Shown: one piece after another, positions 34,642-43,660 of the stretch | Position numbering within the stretch: position 1 is the stretch's first letter | Layout of the letters: each line of letters begins with the position of its first letter | Assembly (NCBI GenBank): GCA_017561715.1 | Contig: JAFZBN010000003.1 | Location: 87,828 to 151,827, forward strand | Direction: 5' to 3' | DNA length: 64,000 bases | Origin: Clostridiales bacterium | GTDB taxonomy: Bacteria; Bacillota; Clostridia; Saccharofermentanales; Saccharofermentanaceae | Made by a program: the position numbers and the translations under genes | Notes under the pieces: generated by a model | What the model was told of the DNA's origin: nothing | What the model saw: only the letters and a program-made list of their open reading frames with translations | Database searches by the model: none

Positions 34642-36018
34642 ATGGCTAAGAAAAAAGCGCAATTCGTCTGCCGCAACTGCGGTTACGAGACTTCCGGATG
34701 GATGGGAAAATGCCCGTCGTGCCAGGAATACAACACATTCGATGAGGTCGTTGAAGTAAAGTCGGCCCCAAGTGACGCCAAGCCTGCCCTTCGTGCCGGC
34801 TGGATCGCCGAGCGCGGTGTCTCCAAACTCTCTGAAGTCGCCAAAGAAAACGAGCCGCGTTTTTCTTCCGGCATTGCCGAACTCGACCGGATCCTCGGCG
34901 GCGGTTTTGTCGAAGGTTCCATGACGCTTGTCGGCGGCGACCCGGGTATCGGTAAATCCACACTGCTCATGCAGGTCAGCGGCGCCGTAAAGACCAAGGG
35001 CGAGATCCTCTACGTTTCCGGCGAGGAATCCAAGTCCCAGATCAAGATGCGCGCCGACCGTCTCGGTATCTCCCGTGACAGCATCGTTCTGTGCTCGCAG
35101 ACATCCTTTGAACATATTTCAGAGCTCATTTCCGAGCGAAAGCCCGGCCTTTGCGTGATCGACTCGATCCAGACGCTCTACAGCGAAGATATCTCTTCCG
35201 CGCCGGGCTCTGTTTCCCAGACGCGTGAGGTCACCGCCGGTCTTCTTCGTATCGCGAAATCACTGAATGTCCCGATCGTACTCGTCGGTCACGTCACAAA
35301 AGACGGCGCGATCGCGGGACCTCGCATCATCGAGCACATGGTAGACACCGTCCTTTATTTCGAAGGCGACGGCTCCTCTGCCCTTCGTATGCTCCGCGCC
35401 ACGAAGAACCGTTTCGGTTCTACCGGTGAGATGGCCTTTTTCGAGATGACACAGAAAGGTCTCGTCGGCGTCGAAAACGCGTCCGCGCTCCTTCTTTCCG
35501 GCCGTCCGCATATGGCTCCCGGCTCCGTGATCACCTCGGTCGTCGAGGGTTCCCGTGCCGTTCTTCTGGAGATCCAGGCGCTGATGTCGCCTTCCGCTTA
35601 CGCAAATCCGCAGCGCATGACGCAGGGACTCGATAAGGGCCGTGTGTCCATGCTTCTGGCCGTTCTGGAAAGTAAATGCAAGGTCGGCATTTCGAATATG
35701 GATGCCTACATCAATGTCGTCGGCGGCATGCGCATCGATGAGACCGCGTGCGATCTGGCCGTCATCTGTGCCGTTTTCTCTTCCGTCTCTGGAAAAGCAC
35801 TCGCCGAAAATACCATGGTGATCGGCGAAGTCGGTCTGACCGGCGAGCTCCGTCCCGTCAGCGATCTCGAGAAACGCCTCGCGGACGCTTCCCGACTCGG
35901 CTTCTCTGCCTGTGTCCTTCCGGGAGCGAGCAAGAGCGCGGCCGAAAGGCTCCCCGTAAAAATGGAATTCATCTACGTCGATAAGCTTTCCGAAGCGATC
36001 GATGTGCTTTTCTCATAA
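34642..36018 (+). CDS. radA: DNA repair protein RadA
   Basis: A RecA-related ATPase that helps branch migration during recombination. The 458-residue protein is full length: zinc finger C-x2-C...C-x2-C (CRNCGYETSGWMGKCPSCQ), Walker A GGDPGIGKSTLLMQ, the RadA-specific KNRFG motif and a C-terminal Lon-like domain (GRVSMLLAVLESKCKVG, VGLTGELRPV). AAGGAG precedes the ATG. It is followed 10 bases later by ispD, so the two are co-transcribed, a common arrangement in Firmicutes. Confidence 0.97.
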   Translation: MAKKKAQFVCRNCGYETSGWMGKCPSCQEYNTFDEVVEVKSAPSDAKPALRAGWIAERGVSKLSEVAKENEPRFSSGIAELDRILGGGFVEGSMTLVGGDPGIGKSTLLMQVSGAVKTKGEILYVSGEESKSQIKMRADRLGISRDSIVLCSQTSFEHISELISERKPGLCVIDSIQTLYSEDISSAPGSVSQTREVTAGLLRIAKSLNVPIVLVGHVTKDGAIAGPRIIEHMVDTVLYFEGDGSSALRMLRATKNRFGSTGEMAFFEMTQKGLVGVENASALLLSGRPHMAPGSVITSVVEGSRAVLLEIQALMSPSAYANPQRMTQGLDKGRVSMLLAVLESKCKVGISNMDAYINVVGGMRIDETACDLAVICAVFSSVSGKALAENTMVIGEVGLTGELRPVSDLEKRLADASRLGFSACVLPGASKSAAERLPVKMEFIYVDKLSEAIDVLFS

Positions 36019-36028
36019 GGAGGCAACC

Positions 36029-36811
36029 ATGCAGATCCCAAAGATCACTCTTCCTTCTTCGTTTGAACTTCGCCGCCCTCTGTACCTGATCGTTCCGGCG
36101 GCAGGTCTCGGCACGAGAATGGGGATCTCCGACAGTAAACAGTTCTTTAAGATCAACGGCGTTCCGGTCCTCGCCAGAACCCTTCTCGCTTTTTCCGAAT
36201 ACAAGGAAAAGACAGGTATCTCGATCCATGCCGTGATCGTGACCACAGAAGATAACATCTCCCGCGTACAGGAGCTCGTTGACGAGTACAATATCTCCTT
36301 TGTTGAAAAGATCGTCAAAGGCGGTGAGACGCGTCAGGATTCAGTCGCCTGCGGTATCGCGGCGCTTTCCGAGCTGGAAACGCCTCCGGGAGATCCGGAT
36401 CCCGTATTTATTCACGATGGCGCCAGATGCATGGTCGACCAGGACACGATCGCTTCCTGCTACGCCGGCGGACACATCTACGATGTCAGCGTCGCCGCGA
36501 CCCCCTGCAAAAACACCATTAAGAGGGCAGCCGCGCCGAAAGAAGGCGCAAAAGAAAAGCATCCGCTTGTCGATAAAACGCTTGACCGCGACACGCTCTA
36601 CGAAGTGCAGACGCCGCAGGTCTTTCAGTACAAGGTGCTTCTGGATGTAAGTAAAAGAGCAAAGGAAATGGGCATCACTGCCACGGATGACACGGCGCTC
36701 GCCGAAGCGCTCGGCATCGACGTGCACCTGATTCCGTGCTCCTACGGAAACATAAAGATAACGACGCCCGAAGACGCCGCCATTGCAGAATATATGTTGA
36801 GCCGCAAGTAA
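36029..36811 (+). CDS. ispD: 2-C-methyl-D-erythritol 4-phosphate cytidylyltransferase
   Basis: MEP pathway step that joins CTP to methylerythritol phosphate. The 260 residues include VPAAGLGTRMG, SKQFF, the HDGARCMVDQD motif, VAATPCKNTIK and VQTPQVFQY. It is longer than typical IspD (about 230) owing to about 18 extra N-terminal residues (MQIPKITLPSSFELRRP) and an insertion near residues 165-185. AAGGAGG precedes the ATG at 36029; a longer in-frame start would overlap radA. The hairpin after the stop is a terminator. Confidence 0.9.
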   Translation: MQIPKITLPSSFELRRPLYLIVPAAGLGTRMGISDSKQFFKINGVPVLARTLLAFSEYKEKTGISIHAVIVTTEDNISRVQELVDEYNISFVEKIVKGGETRQDSVACGIAALSELETPPGDPDPVFIHDGARCMVDQDTIASCYAGGHIYDVSVAATPCKNTIKRAAAPKEGAKEKHPLVDKTLDRDTLYEVQTPQVFQYKVLLDVSKRAKEMGITATDDTALAEALGIDVHLIPCSYGNIKITTPEDAAIAEYMLSRK

Positions 36812-36827
36812 GCGGCTCATTTTTTTG
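36798..36827 (+). terminator. Terminator of radA-ispD
   Basis: TGAGCCGC (36798-36805) pairs with GCGGCTCA (36812-36819), then TTTTTTT. The left arm overlaps the last codons of ispD. Confidence 0.93.
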
Positions 36828-36828
36828 C

Positions 36829-37392
36829 TTATTCAGATAATCCCGGCTGTTCCGGTCGGCTCGAAAGATCGACTTCTTCTCTTCGCATCGTCACGCTGCA
36901 GAATACCATGATGCCTTCGCCCTCGCCGAATCTCGTGAGGTTCTCACCGGTCGTCGCGGTGATGCCGATCCTTTCCGGAGCGAGATTGCAAAGTTCTCCG
37001 ATACGGATCTTCATGGGGCCGATCATCGGCGTGAACTTCGGTCTTTTGCCTTCAATGCTGATGGAGATATGTGTCAGTTCCCAGCCCTGATCCACGGCAA
37101 AGGAAAGTCCTTTTTTCAGATATTCGGCGCTGTCGGTGATGCCGGACTGGCACATCTGATCCGCAATCGGTCCTAAGATGTTGACGCCGGTCACTCCGGA
37201 GATCGCGTTGGTCAAAGCATGCAGTACCGCGTCCCCGTCACTGTTGGCCACGAGCGGCGTCTCTCCCGGGAATTCCACGCCCGCGAGGATCAGTTTCTTC
37301 GGCCATTTGTCCGCGCTCTTAAGCTGCGCTTCACAAGGCTGCATGAAACGATGACTGTCCTGTCCGATCCCGTTTGCGTATTCGTACTGCAT
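36829..37392 (-). CDS. ispF: 2-C-methyl-D-erythritol 2,4-cyclodiphosphate synthase
   Basis: MEP pathway enzyme that cyclises CDP-methylerythritol phosphate. Zinc ligands appear in GIGQDSHRF (Asp and His) and the cluster NSDGDAVLHALTNAI; GITATTGENLTRFGEGEG is the family C-terminal signature. At 187 residues it is about 30 longer than typical, with an insertion after the first motif (about residues 15-28) and a C-terminal extension. The ATG at 37392 is chosen since a TATAAT overlaps an earlier in-frame ATG at 37428. Convergent with ispD rather than adjacent in an operon. Confidence 0.92.
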   Translation of the reverse strand: MQYEYANGIGQDSHRFMQPCEAQLKSADKWPKKLILAGVEFPGETPLVANSDGDAVLHALTNAISGVTGVNILGPIADQMCQSGITDSAEYLKKGLSFAVDQGWELTHISISIEGKRPKFTPMIGPMKIRIGELCNLAPERIGITATTGENLTRFGEGEGIMVFCSVTMRREEVDLSSRPEQPGLSE

Positions 37393-37476
37393 AATTATTT
37401 CCGCCTTTTCTAATCGATCTTTTACCATTATAACACGAGCGGAAGCGCCAAATTCAGCGCGTCCGCCCGGAAGGTC

Positions 37477-38028
37477 TTATTTCTGTATTTCAGTCACGAT
37501 CCAGTTTGCCAGATCCTGCGCGGTCCATTCGCCCCGGTCCTGACCTTTGAAACGCGCCTTCTGCATATTTTCCTTGATGACGATCGCCTCCGGAAGTGCC
37601 TCGATCTCATACGCCTCCGTGAGTTCTTTTTCCGCCAGCGCGTCGATCGGAACGATCAGGACTTTATCGTGATATTCCTCCGCGACCTGTTCCATACAGG
37701 CGAAAAGCCCGTAGATATCCGCGTGCATGCCCGAATAGAAGAAAAAGACAACGGGGATCGGACATGTTTTCGTCAGCGCGTCAAGGTCGGTCACCTGGCG
37801 GTAAAGAACGCCCGGTTCCTCTTCCCCGTCCGGGATCTCGAAGACCATCGCGCTGATCGAACAGTCGTAGTAATAATCACCCAGGTACTTATGGTAGTCG
37901 CCGAGGTCGGAGTTACCTGCCTTGCTGCCTTTCTTGCACGCGCAAAAAAATCCCGGCATGCAGACGACAAGCATCAGACATGCCAGGACCTTGACCAGTA
38001 CTTTTTTATTTGAAAAGCACCGATCCAT
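37477..38028 (-). CDS. Thioredoxin-fold lipoprotein-like protein without CXXC
   Basis: A 183-residue exported protein: hydrophobic N-terminus (VKVLACLMLVVCMPGFFCAC) ending in a possible lipobox Cys. The mature part looks like a thioredoxin fold (IPVVFFFYSGMHADIYGLFACMEQVAEEY, KVLIVPIDALAEKELTEAYEIEALPEAIVI) including the cis-Pro-like LPEA. The place of the CXXC active site is YSGMH, so it is not a standard disulfide reductase. It lies one base after the Mrp gene. Function unknown. Confidence 0.65.
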   Translation of the reverse strand: MDRCFSNKKVLVKVLACLMLVVCMPGFFCACKKGSKAGNSDLGDYHKYLGDYYYDCSISAMVFEIPDGEEEPGVLYRQVTDLDALTKTCPIPVVFFFYSGMHADIYGLFACMEQVAEEYHDKVLIVPIDALAEKELTEAYEIEALPEAIVIKENMQKARFKGQDRGEWTAQDLANWIVTEIQK

Positions 38029-38029
38029 C

Positions 38030-38890
38030 TTACTTCTTTTCTTCGATCATCTTCTCGACGAACTCAACAGCGCCGGAAAGGATCTCGTTCGGAACTCTCT
38101 CGATGTGACCTTCGTCAACAAGAGCCGTGATATCCGGATCGAGCGGGAGCTTATCGAAAAGCGGAACGCCCATTTCGTTCGCGGCCTTCTGGACCTTGCC
38201 CTCTTCACCGAAGAGCGGGGTCTTCTCGCCGCAGTGCTTGCAGATGGTGTAGCTCATGTTCTCGACGAAACCGAGGACTTTGACCTGCATCAGCAGAGCC
38301 ATGTTTCTCGCCTTGTTGACGATCATGGAAACGAGATCCTGCGGAGTCGAAACGAGGATGATACCGTCGAGCGGGATCGACTGGAATACCGTCAGCGGAA
38401 CGTCACCTGTTCCCGGCGGCATATCGATGAGCATAACGTCAATGTTTTCCCAGATCACGTCAGACCAGAACTGCTTGACGACGCCGGAAATGACCGGACC
38501 ACGCCATACGACAGGAGCCTCTTCGTTTTCCATAACGAGATTGACGGAAACGATCTGGATACCGGAATGAGAGATCATCGGCAGGATGCCGCTCTCGTCA
38601 CCCTTGAGCTGACCCTTAAGACCGAAAGCCTTCGGAATGGAAGGACCGGTAACGTCAGCGTCGAGGATACCTACGCGATAGCCGTCACGAGCAAGTCTTG
38701 ATGCCAGGACACTGGTTACGAAAGACTTACCGACGCCGCCTTTACCGCTGCAGACACCGATGACTCTTTTTACACTGGATTTATCGTGCAGAGGAGCGAT
38801 CAGAGACTCCGGCTGGGAAGAACCGCAGGAACCGCCGGCTGTTGCGGACGGGCAGGAATCTTTGGAACCGCATGAATCACAAGAACCCAT
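38030..38890 (-). CDS. Mrp/NBP35-family iron-sulfur carrier ATPase
   Basis: A 286-residue P-loop protein of the Mrp/ApbC type, which carries Fe-S clusters to target proteins. N-terminal Cys cluster (CDSCGSKDSC, then SCGSS), deviant Walker A GVCSGKGGVGKSF, ILDADVTGPSIP and the C-x2-C motif CKHCGEKTPLF for the bridging cluster. GAGGTG precedes the ATG at 38890; a GTG three codons earlier lies inside that site. Second-last gene of an operon with lipoprotein, methyltransferase and thioredoxin-like protein. Confidence 0.92.
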   Translation of the reverse strand: MGSCDSCGSKDSCPSATAGGSCGSSQPESLIAPLHDKSSVKRVIGVCSGKGGVGKSFVTSVLASRLARDGYRVGILDADVTGPSIPKAFGLKGQLKGDESGILPMISHSGIQIVSVNLVMENEEAPVVWRGPVISGVVKQFWSDVIWENIDVMLIDMPPGTGDVPLTVFQSIPLDGIILVSTPQDLVSMIVNKARNMALLMQVKVLGFVENMSYTICKHCGEKTPLFGEEGKVQKAANEMGVPLFDKLPLDPDITALVDEGHIERVPNEILSGAVEFVEKMIEEKK

Positions 38891-38966
38891 AATATTCACC
38901 TCATATCTAAATTCTGAAACCCTATTGTACGCTAGGTAATTAAGAAAATCAAATCATAAAACACGG

Positions 38967-39578
38967 TCAGGACTTGACCGACTTCATGATCCAGTAGCCG
39001 GACTCTTTGGCGATGACCTCGCAATTTCCGAACTTTTCGGCAAGATACTTCTCCGAGGACGGCGCGCCCTGCTTTTTCTGGAGCACCACATAGAGAAAAG
39101 CACCTTCCGCCATGTGTTCGTATGCCCCGTCATAGAAAGAGAACACCGTCTGCTTTCCTGCTCTTACCGGCGGATTGGTAAGGACCACATCGTAAAGGCC
39201 CTCGACATTACTGCATCCGTCGGACTGATGCACGTCAACGCACTTGACGCTGTTAGTCTCCGCGTTCTGCTTCGCCAGTTCGATCGCCCTGTTATTGATG
39301 TCGACCATCGTCACTTCCATGGACGGAAAAACGCGCTTCATGATGATGCCGATCGGACCGTAACCGCAGCCGAGATCAAGAAGCTTTCCCTTCTTTCGGT
39401 TATTGGCCGAAAGGTCTTCGATCGAAGCCTCAAGAAGCGTCCTCGAACCGAAGTCCAGAAACTTCTTGGAGAACACTTCCGCGTCTGTCGTAAAGAAAAA
39501 GTCCATACCGTGCATACGCGCCTGGACGACGCGACGGTCGGACTCTCCCTGTGGATTTTCCTCGTAGTAATGTGCCAA
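38967..39578 (-). CDS. Class I SAM-dependent methyltransferase, RsmC/RlmG-like
   Basis: A 203-residue methyltransferase with motif I LLDLGCGYGPIGI, motif II MVDINNRAIEL and the catalytic VLTNPPVRAGK, which is the NPP motif of guanine-N2 rRNA methylases. The size fits the short RsmC-like form of Firmicutes, so 16S rRNA or similar RNA is the probable target. The start appears to be TTG at 39578 with AAGGAG upstream; no ATG is well placed. Co-transcribed with the upstream lipoprotein, 15 bases away. Confidence 0.87.
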   Translation of the reverse strand: MAHYYEENPQGESDRRVVQARMHGMDFFFTTDAEVFSKKFLDFGSRTLLEASIEDLSANNRKKGKLLDLGCGYGPIGIIMKRVFPSMEVTMVDINNRAIELAKQNAETNSVKCVDVHQSDGCSNVEGLYDVVLTNPPVRAGKQTVFSFYDGAYEHMAEGAFLYVVLQKKQGAPSSEKYLAEKFGNCEVIAKESGYWIMKSVKS

Positions 39579-39593
39579 AAGAACCTTTTCTCC

Positions 39594-40187
39594 TTACGGG
39601 ATCATGTACTCGATCGAAACGATCTTGCCGGAGCTGATGGTCAGGAGCAGTTCGGATGTTCCGCGCTTATAGACCCACATCGCGTCGGTCTCCTGATCCG
39701 GATCGCCGTACTTGGAACGAGCTGCGTCCGGTGCCATGCCGATCTCAACGCCTTCCGGTGTAGCAACGAGGTCAGAAGTGATGAGAACGTCGGAAATATA
39801 TCCGGTCTCACTTCCCGTCGCGATATAGACCGTCAGGGACATGTTGTTGTATGTATAAACGTAATCGGTGCCGTCGTGCGCGCAGGACGGAACTGTCAGT
39901 GTGTTCTTCGCGTCGCCGAGTTTTTCAAGCGTCGCTGTCGGCTCGGAACCGAGTAAGATATCAACGCCTTCGTATGTGAAAACGAAGTTGTCGGCAGTAT
40001 CCAGTGTTACGTCAACAGAACCAGTGCCCTCATCTTTCGAAGCTTCTGTCTGCGCGTCCTGAGATTCCGCGGCGGAAGAGGAAGCTGCTCCTGTCTCGCC
40101 TTTGCTTTCTACTTTCTTCGCGTCCGAGCATGCGGCCATCGAAAGCGCCATGACCAGCACTAGTGCCAGTGAACCGATCTTTTTCAT
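39594..40187 (-). CDS. Small lipoprotein, unknown function
   Basis: A 197-residue lipoprotein: signal peptide with LSMAAC lipobox, a Ser/Glu/Thr-rich linker (residues about 22-55), then a globular part with FTYEGVDILLGSEPTATLEKLG and EGVEIGMAPDAARSKYG. The two xxGxxxxxxxxKxG-like repeats suggest a duplicated small domain, with GKIVSIEYMIP at the end. GGAG precedes the ATG at 40187. First gene of the operon reaching to 37477. Not recognised beyond the lipoprotein class. Confidence 0.72.
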   Translation of the reverse strand: MKKIGSLALVLVMALSMAACSDAKKVESKGETGAASSSAAESQDAQTEASKDEGTGSVDVTLDTADNFVFTYEGVDILLGSEPTATLEKLGDAKNTLTVPSCAHDGTDYVYTYNNMSLTVYIATGSETGYISDVLITSDLVATPEGVEIGMAPDAARSKYGDPDQETDAMWVYKRGTSELLLTISSGKIVSIEYMIP

Positions 40188-40307
40188 TTTGTGTTTCTCC
40201 TTTTTCCCAAAAGAACATTCTCCGCAAAAAGCACTTGCCTTCACGGCTTTTTCCTTTGCCTATTTTCGCATGAATTGCCCCGACTTTCAATCAGCAAACT
40301 GTCACAT

Positions 40308-43300
40308 TTACGCCTGCTCTTTTTCGTCGGTTTTGTCGGACTTGTCTTCCTTTTTTACGGAATCATCCTTATCCTCGGACTTTGCGTCCTCCTTGGGAGT
40401 TTCGGCGTCCATTTTACCAGAGGCCTGCTCCTGCTTCTTATGGATATTGGTGATGTCTTCGAAAGTACCGCCACCCTCATCGTCTTCCGCACGGAACTCA
40501 CCGCGGTCGACCAGACGCAGGAACGCGTCAACGACATCCTCCTGCAGCTGTGTACCGGAGACCTCCTTGATGATGGAGATCACCTTTTCGAAGTTCATGC
40601 GTTTTCTGTACGGACGGTCGGAATACATCGCGTCGAATGTGTCCGCCACGGCGATGATCTGCGCGACACGCGGGATATCATCGCCCACTAAGCCCTTCGG
40701 ATATCCGTGTCCGTCAGGTCTCTCGTGGTGGTCACGGGCGCCGATCGCGAGCTCCGGCATGATGCTGATGTCCTTAAGAACGACATACCCCTTACCGGAG
40801 TGAGACTTGATCTCCTTGAACTCTTCGTCGGTCAGACGGCCCGGTTTATTCAGCGTCTCCGAAGAGATACCTACCTTTCCGATATCGTGCAGGAGTGCGA
40901 TGTTTCTGTACTTTTCGACGGTCTCATCGTCATAGCCGAGTTCTCTTGCGAGCATGGCGGTGTATTCCGCGACTCTCGTGGAGTGACCGTTCGTGTAACG
41001 GTCCTTCATATCGATTACCTTCGCGAAGGCCTCAACGATCTCACGGATCAAGGTCCTCTGGTTCTGTTCCTTTTCCTGAAGCGCACGCATGCGGTTTCTG
41101 GTGATGAGGTAGGCGACCGACATGATCAGAACGATCAGACCGATGATGCTCAACGCCTTAAACCATACCTGTTCCGAATTCGCCAGTTTCTTGGTGATCT
41201 TAACGTCGATCTCTTTTTGGACCTCGCCGTTAGCTTTCAGAAGCTGCAGCTTGAATGTGTACTTGCCGCCGGAAAGATTGGTATAGCCTACAGGCTTCAG
41301 CTCAGTTCTCCTGATCTTGGTCGACGATCTGTCAAATCCTTCCATGCAGTAGATGATCTGCGGATTGACAAGCGAATAGTTGAAGCAATACGCATAGATC
41401 GTGACTTTCTGAACGTTTGCCGGTACTTCAAATGCACCGGACTCGTCCGGATAGATCAGTTTTCCGTCACAGTCGATATAAGGAACGGTCAGATTGACAT
41501 CGCTCTCCAGCTCGTTTTCCTCATTGATATTCGTCATCACAACGCCTGTCGAACCACACATATAAAGGTCGCCCTCGTCCGTCAGTTCGCTGTAGGAATT
41601 GGATGTCGCAAAGCACGTCAGGCCGTTCTCACGTCCGTAGAAGAAAGGCACGAGTGATTCGTTTCGGATCATCTCTTCCGTGGAAACGACGTAGATACCG
41701 TTACTGCTCAGTACCCACATCTCGTCTCTGCTGTTCTGGTAGATATCGAAGTTGTTGGAATACGGGAAACGCTTGATGGTGGTGACCTCGTAATCCGCAT
41801 CCATGTAGGAGATCGAGTTACTGGTCACGATCCAGTAAATGTCTCTGGTATGGTCTTTTTTGATTCGCATGACAACGTCGGAATGGAGTCCGTTATCGGT
41901 ACTGACATGGCGGGTCTCACCGCCGCTGATGACGTAGATGCCGCCGCCGTCCGTACCGACCAGGATGTCCTTATTCGCCGCTTCAACGATGGTCAGGACC
42001 TCCGTATTCTTGATCCCGCTCGACTCATCGTAGATCGTCTTGATCTGATCATTTTCGATGATCGCGACGCCTCCCGTGCAAGCTACGGCAAAAGAACCGT
42101 CCGAGAGCTCGCAGATCGTTCTTGCGCGGTTTGTCGGAAGACCGTCCTCAGAAGAAAAGATCACGGCGCTTTTCCCGTCATAGCGGATCAGCGGATAGTC
42201 ACCGAAAGAAGCGATCCAGAGATTCCCCTTCGAATCTTTGACAAGTGAACGCAGCTTTGATCCGTCCAGAAGCTTGATCAGGTCATTCGTGTCTACCTTT
42301 TTCCCGGAAGCCGTCACCGCGCTTTCAAGCGGAAGTGATTCGACGACGGCCTGATTTTCCAAAGCCAGAAGACCTGACGTCTTCGTTCCGATAAAGAGTT
42401 TATTCTGATAGACAGCCGTCGAATAGACGACATCGCTGTCGAGGTGATATTGCGAATAGAGATCAGCGAAGCGGTTCGGCACGATCTTCATGACACCCTG
42501 CTGCGAAGAAACAAACCAGAGGTTGTTCTGGAAATCGGGCATGATATCTTCGATCGAAGTCGTCATCGGCAGATTCGTAAGCGGGATCAGTTCACCGTTT
42601 ACGATTCGTCCGATACCGTTGTCGGTACATACCCACACCTCGTTATCGAACTTCTTGATCGAGTTGACATAGGAAAATGGTTCGATCGTGTCGATGATCT
42701 TCGAAAGCGGCTGTCCCGGGATACCGTGATATACATCCGAGCCTTTCGTTCCGTAGTACACATAGTCCGGCTTATCCGGATCCGGGAAAATGGCATGGAC
42801 ATCGGAAACGCCGAGGTCCTTCGGAGAATAGAAAGCAACCAGTTTTCCGTCTTTCATGGTAAAGACCGCGCCATCGATCGTCAGTCCGTAGGCTACATTT
42901 CCGTAGCCCATCTTCAGGGTACGGATGTATTCATCCTTGATCTGCGGGTCTACAACATGCGTAAGGTGCAGTTCCTCGTCAACAAGCACGACACCTGCGG
43001 TCGTTCCCAGGTAGATGAGTCCGTTCTCATCCTCCGTGATATCGTGGACCGATGCGGAAGGAAGCCCGTCCTGCTTGGTGAAAGTCGTCCACTCGCCTTT
43101 TTCGAGGATACCGACGCCACTGTCATTCGTGCCTACCCAAAGTCTCTCTTTCGAGTCAACATAAAGACTGACAACGCTCGTGATGCCTGTCTCGGCAGAA
43201 TCAATACGTTCAAAAGTATTTCCGTCATAACGGATCAGGCCGCTGTAACAGCCGATCCACATGAAGCCTTCCGGCGTCTGCACGATGGCATTCGCCTCCG

Positions 43301-43505
43301 AGGTCGGAAGTCCGTTTGTATTGTCATAAAGTACCGGGGAATATCCGTGTGACTGGTCAAGAAGCTCTATCGCCGCTTCGTTCGAGTCTTCGTCTTCGTC
43401 CGCCAGAACAGGCGTTTTCGGCGCGTTACTCAAGAGCCAGCCAGATCCCATCATCAATGCAAGGCCGAGAGTTAAAAGCCGAGTTTTTGAACGAAGTATA
43501 TTCAT
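40308..43505 (-). CDS. Sensor beta-propeller - Y_Y_Y - TM - HD-GYP protein
   Basis: A 1065-residue exported sensor. After a signal peptide (about residues 1-35) come many two-component-regulator propeller repeats (GLPTSEANAIVQTPEGFMWIG, GLPSASVHDITEDENGLIYL, and others to about 640), then a Y_Y_Y domain (about 660-740), one membrane helix (ALSIIGLIVLIMSVAYLIT) and a cytoplasmic HD-GYP domain. The latter shows LLHDIGKVGI and HHERPDGHGYPKGL with both HD and GYP, so it should hydrolyse c-di-GMP. The tail is Lys/Asp/Glu-rich. Propeller sensors usually feed histidine kinases, so this output is unusual. Confidence 0.92.
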   Translation of the reverse strand: MNILRSKTRLLTLGLALMMGSGWLLSNAPKTPVLADEDEDSNEAAIELLDQSHGYSPVLYDNTNGLPTSEANAIVQTPEGFMWIGCYSGLIRYDGNTFERIDSAETGITSVVSLYVDSKERLWVGTNDSGVGILEKGEWTTFTKQDGLPSASVHDITEDENGLIYLGTTAGVVLVDEELHLTHVVDPQIKDEYIRTLKMGYGNVAYGLTIDGAVFTMKDGKLVAFYSPKDLGVSDVHAIFPDPDKPDYVYYGTKGSDVYHGIPGQPLSKIIDTIEPFSYVNSIKKFDNEVWVCTDNGIGRIVNGELIPLTNLPMTTSIEDIMPDFQNNLWFVSSQQGVMKIVPNRFADLYSQYHLDSDVVYSTAVYQNKLFIGTKTSGLLALENQAVVESLPLESAVTASGKKVDTNDLIKLLDGSKLRSLVKDSKGNLWIASFGDYPLIRYDGKSAVIFSSEDGLPTNRARTICELSDGSFAVACTGGVAIIENDQIKTIYDESSGIKNTEVLTIVEAANKDILVGTDGGGIYVISGGETRHVSTDNGLHSDVVMRIKKDHTRDIYWIVTSNSISYMDADYEVTTIKRFPYSNNFDIYQNSRDEMWVLSSNGIYVVSTEEMIRNESLVPFFYGRENGLTCFATSNSYSELTDEGDLYMCGSTGVVMTNINEENELESDVNLTVPYIDCDGKLIYPDESGAFEVPANVQKVTIYAYCFNYSLVNPQIIYCMEGFDRSSTKIRRTELKPVGYTNLSGGKYTFKLQLLKANGEVQKEIDVKITKKLANSEQVWFKALSIIGLIVLIMSVAYLITRNRMRALQEKEQNQRTLIREIVEAFAKVIDMKDRYTNGHSTRVAEYTAMLARELGYDDETVEKYRNIALLHDIGKVGISSETLNKPGRLTDEEFKEIKSHSGKGYVVLKDISIMPELAIGARDHHERPDGHGYPKGLVGDDIPRVAQIIAVADTFDAMYSDRPYRKRMNFEKVISIIKEVSGTQLQEDVVDAFLRLVDRGEFRAEDDEGGGTFEDITNIHKKQEQASGKMDAETPKEDAKSEDKDDSVKKEDKSDKTDEKEQA

Positions 43506-43660
43506 AAAATAACTTTAACACTCTGCAAGAATATTAGCAAAGTATTTCCCCGAAAAATCATGGAAAGTTATTAGATTTATGAATGGAAATTAATTGACAA
43601 TTATTTTCGTCTTTGACAATTGAAAGCAGGCGCTTTTCGCGTATTCAGAAGCAGGTGGGA

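Noticed and set aside
43594..43621. Two TTGACAATT repeats 19 bases apart as iterons or tandem promoters
   Set aside because: Only two copies, no AT-rich origin features, and they face away from the gene they would serve.
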